The position numbers and the translations under genes were made by a program. A stretch of DNA of 64,000 nucleotides from Pseudocercospora fijiensis CIRAD86. Its lineage: Eukaryota > Ascomycota > Dothideomycetes > Mycosphaerellales > Mycosphaerellaceae. The DNA lies in NCBI RefSeq assembly GCF_000340215.1, contig NW_006921535.1, positions 2,112,483-2,176,482 of the forward strand, in the 5' to 3' direction. Positions 44,187 through 54,642 of this stretch are shown here, one piece after another; position 1 is the first letter of the stretch; every line of letters starts with the position of its first letter. The notes beneath the pieces were generated by a model. That model saw only the letters and a list, made by a program, of their open reading frames with translations. It had not been told where the DNA came from and searched no databases.

Positions 44187-45422
44187 ATGCGACTTTATCA
44201 TGCTTTGACTCGCAGTCGAGGCAGCATCACGAATGCTTACCTGAGGCCAGCCAGGACCATCTCATCATGCCGCATTCACGCTACGCAACCTGCCACCATT
44301 ACGAGCTGTCTGGGCGTGGGCAGAAAGCGTACCCAAGATGCTAGGCCACGATGTCAACGATATGCCCCTATCTCTCGGAGGTCGTTCTTCAGCGAAAGCC
44401 TTCCGGCGGTTCTGGTTCCTCCTGCAGTGTTCTTAAGCTTGCTTGTTGGCCTTTGGACGTACAAATGTATCATGACTGTCCTTTTCCAGGACAAGATCAT
44501 CTATATGCCTTACATGCCACCATTTGCGCGATCCGAGAAGATGGAAGACTATACTGCCATCTGCAAGCCTGTGGAATGGGAAAGTCTACACGTCAAGTCC
44601 TTAGACGGAACCAAGATCGCACTGGCTGTTGGTCGACTGCCAGAGCGCACTTGCACAGACAGCGCAGTTCAAGGCAAAAAACGTAGAATTGCCATTGCAT
44701 ACTTTCACGGCAATGGTTCTTCAATACCTCCTCGACTGCCTCTGATGTCTGGAACACTCAAAGCCATCGAACGCGCATCACCAGACTCAGACGTTGAATT
44801 TGTGATCGTAGCACTTTCGTATCGTGGATACTGGACGTCTTCTGGACGAGCCTCGCAGGCAGGAATTGAGAAAGATGCCCAAGCTATGTTGCAGTGGATT
44901 CAGAAGACATATGAAGGTGCTGGCGTTGACCTGCAGATAATGCTTTGGGGACAGAGCATTGGCTCTGGTGTGGCGTCAACGGCAGCTGCGACATATGTCA
45001 CTGACCGAGCAAGGGACAAGCCTCCTCTCACTGCTCTGCTTCTGGAGACACCCTTCACAAGCATCAAGAGCATGCTGCTGGCTTTGTACCCGCAAAAGTG
45101 GCTACCGTATAAGTACCTCTGGCCATTTCTCTGGAATCACTGGGACAGTGAGGTGGCTTTGCAGCGCATTGCAGAAGCTGACCTTCGACCCGAGATCTTG
45201 CTCTTACCTGCAACGCGCGATGAAGTCGTGCCCCGAGATGAAGTCGACAAGCTTGAGTCGATCTGCAAAGAGCTGGGCCTGCCGATGAAGAGGAAAGATA
45301 TCATCGGCGCGTTGCACTTCGAGGCGACTGTCCGCACAGACGGTCAAGAAGCCGTGGCACGATTCGTCGCAGACACGATCAGATCTCGGGAATCTCGAGC
45401 TGGCACTTCTCGCGTGCGGTGA
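44187..45422 (+). CDS. Alpha/beta hydrolase, ABHD12/13-Bem46-like, membrane-anchored
   Basis: The first ATG of the frame is at 44187, giving 411 residues; upstream codons in the frame lack ATG. A single exon. The N-terminus is basic and ends in a hydrophobic segment at about 73-97 (AVLVPPAVFLSLLVGLWTY), so the enzyme is probably a type II membrane protein or mitochondrial import substrate. The hydrolase core shows the oxyanion-hole motif FHGNGS (about 173-178), the nucleophile elbow GQSIGSG with Ser257, a likely acid Asp345 in PATRDEVVP, and His377 in GALHF. Homologues such as ABHD12 act on lysophospholipids or acyl esters, but the substrate here is unknown. It shares its promoter with HIS4. 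Confidence 0.8.
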   Translation: MRLYHALTRSRGSITNAYLRPARTISSCRIHATQPATITSCLGVGRKRTQDARPRCQRYAPISRRSFFSESLPAVLVPPAVFLSLLVGLWTYKCIMTVLFQDKIIYMPYMPPFARSEKMEDYTAICKPVEWESLHVKSLDGTKIALAVGRLPERTCTDSAVQGKKRRIAIAYFHGNGSSIPPRLPLMSGTLKAIERASPDSDVEFVIVALSYRGYWTSSGRASQAGIEKDAQAMLQWIQKTYEGAGVDLQIMLWGQSIGSGVASTAAATYVTDRARDKPPLTALLLETPFTSIKSMLLALYPQKWLPYKYLWPFLWNHWDSEVALQRIAEADLRPEILLLPATRDEVVPRDEVDKLESICKELGLPMKRKDIIGALHFEATVRTDGQEAVARFVADTIRSRESRAGTSRVR

Positions 45423-46475
45423 TGATGGCAGTGCTGCTGCGTAACACAGTCCAGACTCACACAATCGAAGTCGCTATCGCTGATAAGCCATCTCAGCAAT
45501 ACCTTCCTCAGTTACTCAGAGCCACGGGTGAGAAACTTGAGAAAGCAAGGCGTAATCTCGCCGCCAAATTGACGAGTCAATGACGACCGGAAAAGGACTA
45601 GATGAGGGGCGTCTCGAAGCTAGACTCTTGGCGGTAGTATTTAAATGCTGTTCTTGGCGATGTGACTTCCTCATTCGTTTTCCCGCCTCACTTCGTTGAA
45701 GCAATTTGACGGCGAAGTGAAGTGTTCAAGAAATGCAGGTGACATCCTGCAGTTCTTGCCTTATAGATATAAAGATATAGATAGGAGGAAGGTGCCGCCT
45801 GCGACGCGTTGACTCTGCACCTGCACCTCAACGCGTCGACGCAGGAGCATGCACTCATCGCTACACACGACATCAAATGCACTGGCAGCGAGGTAGCATG
45901 GCATACTTCTAGGAACGACCAGCATTGTTCGACACTGCTACCATCTACCGTCGTTCAGCATTATCGAAATCAGCCATCGGTGTTCCCCGGGCAGCTTACC
46001 ATCTCCTTTCCAACACCAGCCACATCGACTCAACAACGACTATAAGTCATTTGTACGCAGGCACAAGGTATGGAGCAAGCTCTTGCTACACGTCTGCAGT
46101 ATTTTGCGTCTATCCTGCTTGGGAAATTCACCTGTTGTGAGGCAGATGGATGATCCTAGACAGTCAGATTGGACTGTACCCTGGACGTGTAGACAGAGCT
46201 CTCACTATACATTCTGCTAAGAATACTGACTTACTGCCTAGAATCCTTGGAAAGTACTGAGATACTCCTGCCCATTCTCGATCTGAATTTGGCGACAGTC
46301 AATTGCAAGCGCCTTCCGAGCTGCGTACGTCTGCTGCGCTGCTTGGAACGTCTTCATGACCGTCTGCTGCTCTCATCGACTGGGATCTGGAAGTCCTCAA
46401 CCCCAGTCAACAGAGAGACCCAGCGATTGAGGGTCAGCGCCGAATCACTAGCGACACCTCCAAAAGACACCAGCC
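45423..46475. other. Intergenic, upstream of the SRA gene
   Basis: Contains the inverted pair acgcgtcga/gacgcgttg near 45803-45841 and an atagatataaagatatagatag run near 45764-45784. No gene recognised. Confidence 0.4.
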
Positions 46476-48740
46476 ATGGGCAACGAGAACTCAACTCTCG
46501 GGCTCTCCGAAGAGACCAAGGCAGAGCTCAAGAGAGACACGGAGCAGTTGAAGCAATCCGAAGAAAATCAGCAACCAGAGATAGCTCAGGCCGAGGAGCG
46601 ACAGCGAGCTCAGGTTGAAACCGAGAGAAATCAAAGAGAAGAAGCCTATTTTGCTATACAACTAGCAGAGAAGGCGCGTCTAGAGGCAATCGACAAGGCA
46701 TCAAAAGCTAATTCTCAACAAAAGACGAGGGGCAGGGCGAAGAAGACGCCAACGGGAACAACAGTCAAGCAGAAATTTGATGCAGATCGCCTCGTAGAAG
46801 AAGCAGCCGAAGCTGCAACACTAGCTAATACGGTCTTGCAAAAAGACGCAGTCAGTACGGGCAAGGATGCTGCCCAAAATCTGGAAGTAGTTGAGAAGGA
46901 GAGACTCGCTGCGGAGAAAGCGGCGGCAGTAAAGAAGAGGACCGAAGAGCAAGCAAAGTTGAAGCAAAGATTCAACTCTATGCAGAAGCAAAAGAGCTTG
47001 CAGAATGCGGTAGAACAGCCTTTGGGAAGCCAAGGTAGCGAAGAAGGCGAGATACGAGAGATCATACCAAGGAGTGGCACGCCGCTTGCTTTCCGAGGTG
47101 CAGCTAGCAGCGCAAGCACACAGTATTCACGCGATGTTTCAGATAGGTCAAGGCCATCATCGCCCTCTTCTGCGTTGCATGGATGGAATGCCCGGAAACA
47201 GCCTGAGGCGAAGAGCAGCTCGAAGCAGGGAGGACCGCCTTCTTCGTCAAGCAATGATACTGTTCGTCGGCGGGATTCAAAGGAGCTTGTCAGCGAGCCA
47301 GAAACCCAGGTCGCCCGCAAAGTGCCACCATCCGCAACTCAATCATCGACATCGATGTCCATCGACAACACGAATGCTTCTGCAAAAGCATCTACTGGTC
47401 AAGATTTAGCTATCTGGCCAACGAGACCTCCGGTCGCACAGAAGAGATCTAGCATATGCGAAGTCCAAGATTCGCCCAATCTGCCACCCAAGCCTCTGGA
47501 TCCGCATAGGAGATCTAGCACATCTACTGCGCTCGATGTATCAACTCTACCTCCCAAGCCCGCTGCTAGTCACAAGAGATCTATACCATCTGGTGGATTC
47601 GACATATCAAAAATGGCGAAGATACCCAAAAAGAATCATCAAGCAGTATCAAGCAGCGCTTCCCCACAATCTCCAGTTCAGGATGATGAAGAGGAAAGCG
47701 GACACCTTCTCGACGTTGGCGAACCAAGTTGGGGCGGCGACAGGCAGCCTCCAAAATGGTACGGCAGGCTCAAAGCGATCACGAAACGTGATGCGGGCCA
47801 TGGCAATGTTCAGGTTTTACTTGAGAGACTGAAAGAGAAGATTGGAAAGATCAAGAAGCTATCGCGAGACGCAGGGACTGAACGAGAGTTGAACGAGCTA
47901 AGGGAGATGATCCACAAGGTCTTCTTTATCGAAGTTACACCCCAGTTGCTTCGCAATCTGCGTATGCTGCACAACAACGACGGTCTTCCCCAAATCTTCG
48001 ATCATCGATATGATGATAAAGTCCCGTGGCCCTACGACGTGAAAGCCGATGCAGAAGAGCTATACAACAAGTGGTGCGCTCGAACATTCGAGATCGATCT
48101 GCTGCGAGGCATCAAAGTTGGGAAACCAAAGACCGCCAAGGATAAAGGCAGTTCCGATCGCTTGGATCCAAAATTTCCAAAGGTGCCGTCGAATTACTAT
48201 GGCAATGGACGTCTTCTGAATGGCCAATGGTGGCCCACGCAGCTTACTGCGCTGCGTGACGGTGCCCACGGCTCATCTCAAGGTGGTATCTATGGTGAAA
48301 CGGGCCAAGGCGCATACTCAGTCATCATGTCTGGTGGAGTCGACAAAGCTGGCAACAAATACCCAGACGTGGATGAGGGCGATCATGTCCAGTACTGCGG
48401 CACCGACAACGATGGGCCTGAAAAGAAGCCATCAGACGGCACACAACGATTGATTGAAAGCTATCGCTTGAAGACTCCCATCCGCCTCATTCGTAGCTCG
48501 AATGCGGACCCGGTGTATGCACCAGAAGAAGGCTTCCGCTATGATGGCCTATATGAGATTACTGGGGTAGAGCATATCGACGCTGCAGATTCAAAGCGAC
48601 AGCGTCATAGGTTCACGCTGCAGAGGAAGCCAGGACAAGATCCCATACGTAGCTCTGGGCCGGCGAAGAGACCGACGCAGCAGGAGCTGGATGCCTACAA
48701 GAAAGACAAGACATTACGGGGGTATGGTGCAAAGGGTTGA
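46476..48740 (+). CDS. SRA (SAD/YDG)-domain protein
   Basis: A single exon of 754 residues. The C-terminal domain, about residues 568-725, is a clear SRA fold: YYGNGRLLNGQWWPTQLTAL, LRDGAHGSSQGGIYGETGQG, AYSVIMSGGV, DVDEGDHVQYCGTD, and YAPEEGFRYDGLYEI. SRA domains of UHRF1 and plant SUVH proteins flip out and read methylated cytosine. The N-terminal 200 residues are a charged coiled coil (EEKQ-rich), then a Ser/Pro-rich disordered region with repeated PPKP motifs (about 325-370). I see no RING, PHD or SET domain. The start MGNENSTLG fits the N-myristoylation pattern MGxxxS/T, odd for a presumed nuclear protein. The last codons are part of the 130-bp tandem repeat downstream. Confidence 0.88.
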   Translation: MGNENSTLGLSEETKAELKRDTEQLKQSEENQQPEIAQAEERQRAQVETERNQREEAYFAIQLAEKARLEAIDKASKANSQQKTRGRAKKTPTGTTVKQKFDADRLVEEAAEAATLANTVLQKDAVSTGKDAAQNLEVVEKERLAAEKAAAVKKRTEEQAKLKQRFNSMQKQKSLQNAVEQPLGSQGSEEGEIREIIPRSGTPLAFRGAASSASTQYSRDVSDRSRPSSPSSALHGWNARKQPEAKSSSKQGGPPSSSSNDTVRRRDSKELVSEPETQVARKVPPSATQSSTSMSIDNTNASAKASTGQDLAIWPTRPPVAQKRSSICEVQDSPNLPPKPLDPHRRSSTSTALDVSTLPPKPAASHKRSIPSGGFDISKMAKIPKKNHQAVSSSASPQSPVQDDEEESGHLLDVGEPSWGGDRQPPKWYGRLKAITKRDAGHGNVQVLLERLKEKIGKIKKLSRDAGTERELNELREMIHKVFFIEVTPQLLRNLRMLHNNDGLPQIFDHRYDDKVPWPYDVKADAEELYNKWCARTFEIDLLRGIKVGKPKTAKDKGSSDRLDPKFPKVPSNYYGNGRLLNGQWWPTQLTALRDGAHGSSQGGIYGETGQGAYSVIMSGGVDKAGNKYPDVDEGDHVQYCGTDNDGPEKKPSDGTQRLIESYRLKTPIRLIRSSNADPVYAPEEGFRYDGLYEITGVEHIDAADSKRQRHRFTLQRKPGQDPIRSSGPAKRPTQQELDAYKKDKTLRGYGAKG

Positions 48741-49310
48741 TGAAAGTGAGGGCGTACAGACTTTACGTGCTGAAAAATGCGCTTCGAGATCGAGTAGCTA
48801 GCCAAGTCTTTAGTATCACATAGTCTACACTATATGATAAGTTCTGTAACAGAGTGTCATCAAGGGAATGGCCAGCATCTCACGCACAGACTTTACGTGC
48901 TGAAAAGTGCGCTTCGAGATCGAAGAGCTAGCCGAGTCTTTAGGATCACAAAGTCTACACTATATGATAAGTTCCGTCTCAGAGTATCGTAAAGGGTTGA
49001 TAGAAGAGAGGGCGTGCAAACTTCACGTGTTGAAAAGTGCGCTTCGAGATCGAATAGCTAACCGAGTCTTTAGGATCACAAAGTCTACACTATATAATAA
49101 CTTCTGTCACAGAGGGCCGTGAGGTGAGAGGCTAGCATCTCACTTACAGAGCTTCTGAGTCTCGCCTTCTGCTGAGGCACCAGCAGCACGTAGCCTTCAC
49201 TATATGATAAGTTCTGTTACAGAGTGACGTGGAGGGATTATCCAGCATCTCACGTATACAGCTTCCGAGTCACGCATTCTGCTAAGCCACCAGCAGCACG
49301 TAGCCTTCAC
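48728..49310 (+). repeat. 130-bp tandem repeat array with a 110-bp variant
   Basis: The landmark tatatgataa or tatataataa recurs at 48831, 48961, 49091 and 49201 (steps 130, 130, 110). The landmark agactttacgtg or aaacttcacgtg starts at 48758, 48888 and 49018 (steps 130). The later units exchange the middle for a cagcttc...agcagcacgtagcc segment, present twice (near 49147-49200 and 49259-49312). Copies are about 85-95% alike. The phrase aaagggttgatg at the end of the SRA gene recurs as aaagggttgata near 48991, so the first unit includes the gene's stop codon. Confidence 0.9.
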
Positions 49311-49312
49311 TT

Positions 49313-49567
49313 CACAAACACGGTGAGTAATGAGAAAGCATTGAGTGTAAGCTTCGGCTTTCAAATTCCTGTGCTACACCTCCATTGCTACAGTATCACT
49401 TCGTCTTCACTGTGGACTCACATTGTCAGCGGTATCGCAGAGTCTGAGCTTACATTTACACCTTACCACTCGCACTGCTTCATTCAAATCCTGTCCATAT
49501 ACGCATCTACATTTGCATCACTTATTACGGTCCACGTTCTTCTTCTCCTCAATTTCCAGCCTCGTCA
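49313..49567. other. Intergenic, nothing recognised
   Basis: Normal composition between the repeat array and the end of the aminotransferase gene. Confidence 0.35.
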
Positions 49568-50832
49568 TCACCCTCTGACAACCCCGTCCAGCACCTTCAC
49601 AAACCCCTCAACCTCCTCTCGTGTATTATAATGCAAAAGACTAACCCTCACAACCCCATCAACCGGGTCCAACCCACAAACATTCTCCGCTAAACGATTA
49701 CTGTAGAAACTTCCCCACCTACAACCATAATCACTCTTCGCCTCGATTTTCTCCACAACATCCTGACTCTTGTGGCCCTTCACTGTAAAAGAAATCACCG
49801 GAACACGCTTCTTCCGATCAGCTGTCGGTTCGCCGTAAATCTGATATGTATCTGGATACTTGAGCAAATGGCTTATCAGAATCGATTGGAGTTCTTCTTC
49901 GTATTCCGAAGTTTGAGACCACGGGACGGAAGATAGGTAGGCGCAGACGGAAGGGATTGAGGCTGTGAGTTCGTAATTTGCTGCTGCGAGGCCTAGCAAG
50001 TTTTCGAGAGAGGTTGTGTCTTTGAAGAAGTGGCCTAGAGTTCGGAGGTGTTTCTGTGCGGATGGTGAGGCGTATAGTGATGCGATGTGGGGTCCGTAGA
50101 GTTTGTACCAGGAGAAGGAATAGAAATCTATACCCAAGTCTTGCACGTCGATGGCGCGGTGTGGGGCGTAGGCTACGGCGTCGACGCAGAGTAATGCTCC
50201 CGGGATGGTGTGGACGGTTTCGGCGATTTCTTTTATGGGAGAGATGGTGCCGAGGATGTTGGAGGTGTGGGTGCAGGTTACGAGTTTTGTTTTTGGGGTG
50301 AGAAGGCCTTTGAGGACGGTAGGGTCAAGTTGAGGGTTTGTTTTCGAATCGGAGCCCCACCAGATTAGTTTGCAGTTTTTGTCTTTAGCGAGCTGGACCC
50401 AGGAGGCGATGTTGGCTTCGTGGTCGAGGAGAGAGACGATGATTTCTGAGTCCGAGTCAATGTAGTCGTATAAGGAGATTGAGAGGTTTCGGAAGTGTTG
50501 GGTTGTTGATGGACCGAGGACGACGTTCTCTGGGGCAGTGTTGATGTATTTTGCTGCGGCTGCGGATCCTTCGTAGAACAGATTGGTAGATGTTTGAGAG
50601 ATTGGGTAGCTGGCTCCGAGTTGGACATTGGTGGAGGAGAGATATGAGACGATTCTGTGAGAGATGGATCAGTACGATACCTCTTCTGAGAAAAGTCTAT
50701 GGATAAGTGGTAGGCTCACGAATCTATGACTTCCTTCGGGACTTGACTTCCTCCTGCATTGTCGAAGTAGACTTGTTTACCACCCAGGGCTGGAAAGTGG
50801 GAGCGGACTTTGTCGACATCGAAGTTTGACAT
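49568..50832 (-). CDS. Class V aminotransferase, cysteine desulfurase/selenocysteine lyase-like
   Basis: Exons 50832-50720 and 50654-49568 are joined across a 65-nt GTGAGC...CACAG intron (D-S-IVSYLSS), giving 399 residues. Class V features appear in order: VYFDNAGGSQVP near residue 26, then GPSTTQHFRNLS, then DHEANIASWVQLAKD (substrate-pocket HEAN), then CTHTSNILGTISPIKEIA, LLCVDAVAYAPH (cofactor Asp), and FYSFSWYKLYGPH with Lys222 as PLP-binding lysine. The C-terminal lobe has SFTVKGH and VRVSLLHYNTREEVEGFV. These proteins remove sulfur or selenium from amino acids, or act as related lyases. No conserved cysteine loop of IscS-type desulfurases is obvious, so a CsdA-like or non-Fe-S role is more likely. 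The next gene upstream, NmrA-like, lies on the same strand. Confidence 0.85.
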
Positions 50833-51094
50833 GGCTCCTAAGATCTGCGAAGTGTTGAGATTTGTTGGTGTGTGGACTCTGATATACAAGAACACGCCCT
50901 TCAGATGTCATTGAAGCTCTCTGCTCGGTCCATCTTTTGGCCGATGTTGGCCGAAGAGAATCCTAGGTTTACACCTTCCTATTTGAGAATAGCATTGGCC
51001 GGCGATGAGGTCAAGCATTGATCTCTTGCCTGTCCTACTCTGTTGTGATGCTATCTCATGCTGTGGTAACGTACTTGTCGTTTAACTAATGCAG

Positions 51095-52042
51095 TTATTG
51101 CACGAGCTGGAGGTTCTTCTTCGCCCAGTCTGCGACTGACTGCGTCTCCATACCTTTCTTCGCGTTATACGAGTCCTCCCTCGACCAAGATGTTCCAGTG
51201 CCTTCGCCGAACACAACCCGATATTTGGTCATAGCATCATCAGGACTATCAGAAAGCTCCTTCTTCAAGTCAGGTACAGTTTTCAAGACCCTCTCAACCT
51301 TCTTTCCCATAACATCCTCAACCACATCCGCTAACTTCGCGATTGAAATTGTGTCCCCGGAAACGTAAACCACACCTTGAGCATCTGTATCGACGAGTGC
51401 CAGCTCAGCAACGCATTTGCCGATGTCTTCAGGATTGGTGGCGGTTAATTTATTCTCCCAACCTCCAATCGCAGTTACGACCGTCCTCTCAGCATTGACA
51501 ATTCCAAAGGCAGGCTCGAAGAAGAATGGGATGAAGAGTCCAGTGCTCACGATGACCCACTTTGTCGAATATTGGCTGCGAAGGATGTCGCGAACGTCAA
51601 CTTGGCTGTCGAAGAGATCTTGTGCTTTGCCGCGACCGATGATGTCGTAGTCAATGCCGAATTGCCTGGCCAGTAATGAGTAAATGTGAATCACATGCAG
51701 AGAGCTGAATAATCATTACCACGGGAAGTATCTCTTCACCTCTGCATCAAGCACTGCCTTTGCTATCTTGATCTGCATCGATGGAGGCGAATACATTCCG
51801 ATGCAGCAGATCACGGTACCAAAGTCTTTGAAAATAGCGGCCAATTCGTCCTGTGAGGATTGGTCGACATCTCCCTTAACGAGCGATACATTCCACTGCT
51901 CTAGTCTGCTGATTTGATCCGGCTTTCTTGATCGAAGGAGGACCGAGACTTGGGTGCTGTCGCGTCTGCGATGGAGCGCAATCGCCTTCACGACTTCCTC
52001 GCCGAGCTCGCCGAGACCGAGGACGAGGATAGACGTAGTCAT
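51095..52042 (-). CDS. NmrA-like NAD(P)-binding oxidoreductase (isoflavone reductase/CipA type)
   Basis: Exons 52042-51720 and 51665-51095 (54-nt GTAATG...CCAG intron, junction YFPW-QFGIDYD) give 297 residues. I chose the ATG at 52042 because the Rossmann motif follows at once (TSILVLGLGELGEEV, GxGxxG at residues 9-14). An in-frame leader extends 32 codons further upstream but looks untranslated. Other family features are VSLVKGDVDQ, VICCIG and KRYFPWQFGIDYD. The family includes regulators such as NmrA and reductases such as CipA and isoflavone reductase; the pattern YFPxxFG favours the latter. It is a soluble single-domain protein. It ends 262 bp upstream of the aminotransferase gene; joint regulation is possible but unproven. 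Confidence 0.82.
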
Positions 52043-52308
52043 AATGAGTCCCTCTGTGATGTGGTAGAATATGCAAAAGTAGAGAGAAAGTACAACTGAT
52101 ATTTGTTTCCTTGCTTTCGTAATGTGCCAAGACGCCATCTCCGCAAAGACCGGATATGTTGATCTTTTGTGTTCGTTAGGGCTGAAGGAGAGTATCGCAT
52201 AGCATAGCTTTGTTGAAGCAGAAAGTCAAAGAGCACGTTAGATGTAATAGAATAGAGATGTACCTGCCTGGTCTGCGTCGCACACTGCAACGACTGCCTC
52301 GCTCTCCC

Positions 52309-52908
52309 TCACAGGTTTTGCTCAGTCCGCTGAAGCTCTAAGACTGCGCGGGCCCTCCACTTACGGTATCTGCCTCTGAACTCGGCTTCGCTTATGCCTG
52401 CTTGTGAAGCTCTCTGCGCTAACTGAACTGCTTCCTGGAACTTCTCCGCCCAATAGCCAACGCGCCACCGGCTGTCCCAGTCTCCTCGAAAATGATCCCG
52501 AGGTTCCGATATGGGATAGTAGAACTTGTGTCGTATCAGTAACCAGAAGCTCTCGGGCAAACTAGCCTCGCCAAGCGGCGGAAAGTTTTCAAATGCCAGC
52601 AGAAGGCGATAAACAGAGGCCGTATTCACTGGGCCTATTTGATCTAGAAATCTGACCAAAGGTTGGAAATTCATGTTGATGATGGTAGCGCAAAGCCGAA
52701 CACGATTCTGGCCACTGCCGTGGAATAATCTCCATTCGCAATCGACGGCTCCAGAAAATTGCGGGTAGGCTGCACGGAATGAGGCGAGGCTGCTGAGGTC
52801 GTTGATATCATAATCGTATAGATTTCCTTGTCGTGGAAGAATGTTGCGGATAATAGCGGCGATGAGCTCGGCTGGCAGACTCGTGATTGTTGTTCGATGG
52901 CCTGCCAT
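52309..52908 (-). CDS. F-box-like protein
   Basis: The first true ATG of the frame is at 52908 and gives 199 residues in one exon. The N-terminus, TTITSLPAELIAAIIRNIL, fits the F-box-like consensus (LPxEL...I), then LSSLASFRAAYPQFSGAVDCEW continues as in fungal F-box proteins. The remaining sequence is helical and Arg/Glu-rich at the end. F-box proteins recruit substrates to SCF ubiquitin ligases, but short fungal family members like this one are uncharacterised, and no substrate-binding repeats are visible. Confidence 0.65.
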   Translation of the reverse strand: MAGHRTTITSLPAELIAAIIRNILPRQGNLYDYDINDLSSLASFRAAYPQFSGAVDCEWRLFHGSGQNRVRLCATIINMNFQPLVRFLDQIGPVNTASVYRLLLAFENFPPLGEASLPESFWLLIRHKFYYPISEPRDHFRGDWDSRWRVGYWAEKFQEAVQLAQRASQAGISEAEFRGRYRKWRARAVLELQRTEQNL

Positions 52909-53314
52909 CGCTCGCAATCTGGTTTGGTCTGCGCCGCCCCACTGCGAATGGCATTGTACTTATGCCCACAGCTGAGATCATCGCTTGGAGATCTTCCACA
53001 TCTGAGTGAGATGTCTCACATCAGGATGAACTTGAAGACATGCGATCTGTGTCAGCACACAATACAGCAAGACATTCAGACCCAAACCATCTCATGTTTC
53101 TACAAAGGTCTTTTGGACAGTCAACCAAGCAGGCCCAAGCTGTGTGCAAACGCGGCACCACTGTGTTCACATTCGAGTGTACCCCTCGACAGCCGCGAAA
53201 AGGGAAAAGAGGCAAGAGGGATTGCCATTGCGCACTGCTTCTCGCCTCATGGCCTCCTCGCGTACCGCGTGATCGTCATCAATGCAGACTCTGGGTAGAC
53301 ATCAGCACGCCAAG

Positions 53315-53662
53315 ATGGGGAAAACTTCGTGTGGGGTGTGCTGTGGAATTAAACCAGATACCCTTGTCACAATTCCGCATGTGGTCTTTGAGGCCTATCA
53401 GGAAGACGAGAACCGGGAAACAGTGGCGTGGTGTCTCAGCTGGTATGCAGTAATCGTGACGGACCGTCAGGCCGCTGAACGACAGGTCGGGGAAGCAATA
53501 CCGGAGGATGATGGTCAGATGCGTTGTCATTTGGATGCCGTAGCTACTCTCAACTTGGTGTATGGGCCAGGCACGATATTTGCTCAAAGAGCGGTACGAC
53601 AGCGTGGAATGCCCGTTGAGGCGAAAGACGCGATCGAGAAGGCGTCTAGTGGAGGCGGATGA
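53315..53662 (+). CDS. Doubtful small protein, 115 residues
   Basis: It reads from an ATG (MGKTSCGVCCGIKPDTLV) to a TGA, with protein-like composition, CGVCC at the start and a polar C-terminus. I recognise no family. A longer minus-strand frame covers the same bases, so it may be chance. Confidence 0.25.
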   Translation: MGKTSCGVCCGIKPDTLVTIPHVVFEAYQEDENRETVAWCLSWYAVIVTDRQAAERQVGEAIPEDDGQMRCHLDAVATLNLVYGPGTIFAQRAVRQRGMPVEAKDAIEKASSGGG

Positions 53663-54009
53663 AACGTCATGCCAATGCCGCACGAGCCCAATTGCATGCG
53701 CAAACTTCCTCGATGTCGGACGTTGACATGGCATCCAGGCTGAGATGATTCGCATCCAGGCTATCCACGGCATGCGCAGCAAGATGTGCAACTCTGTCTC
53801 TCCCAGGGTCCAAAGCCATTCGCTACAACTGTGCTACGCAGCCCGACTCTGCGGCGAGGTCGGGCTGCGAGTGCTGTAATGTGGATGCAAAGAGCTCCTG
53901 CATAGCAAAAGATGGTCGTTTGAGAGTTGATACAGGTCGATGTTGACGAAGAGAAGGTGGAATGTCGAATGAGCGCCTCGAAGATCTCGCTCTGACCTCG
54001 CTTGAAGCC

Positions 54010-54065
54010 GGCATCCCGCTCCCGCTCCTGCTCCCGCTCCCGCTCCCGCTGCCGCTCCCTCCCGT
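54010..54065. repeat. (ccgctc)n hexamer microsatellite
   Basis: About eight imperfect units of ccgctc/ctgctc/ccgctg. Confidence 0.85.
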
Positions 54066-54642
54066 CCCGCTAGAACCCTGCCCTCCTGCGTGGCAGCTGC
54101 CCACCACTGCTGCTGGCACTGCCGTCACGCTTCGCTTCACGAAGATCAGCTGTGTTTGCATGCAGACAAGTTCGTTCAGCTGTGCGACATCTATCCTCCG
54201 AACAGTGCGAACCCTTCGCTGTGTACGACTGCCACACGCCGTGTCCACTCAACGCATCGAGAATACCTGATCGATACTGCGCGCGGCGAATGCAGGCGGA
54301 CAAACACGAAGAGAGTGGAAATACAGGCGGTCCACCGCCGACAACCAACGCCGACGACGCCTCTTGCGCACCACCCACCCGCGATAACGTGGATCCTCTT
54401 GGATCTCCCTAGAAACAGTCTCCCTCGAGTTCGAGACAGCATCACATCAGATTGGCGAGCGTCGATCTAGTCAGGCATCTGCGCCGACCACGTTCACATG
54501 CCTAGTTCTACTTCTACCTGTCGTGACACTCGCGCCTCATCCTCAACACTCATGCGAACTCCACCACCGCGCAGCAGTTGAGTCGACTTGATTTGTCGCC
54601 GCCGCCAGCTACGCCACCGGCACCGGCAGCAGCAACGGCAAC

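Larger units (their letters stand above)
52909..54642. other. 1.7-kb intergenic stretch
   Basis: It holds one doubtful small frame (53315-53662) and a GC-rich hexamer repeat. Other open frames up to 170 codons, on the minus strand at 53279-53791, overlap it and show no family resemblance. Confidence 0.4.

Noticed and set aside
48728..49310. Tandem repeat as a CRISPR array
   Set aside because: Units are 110-130 bp and adjacent without unique spacers, in a eukaryotic genome.
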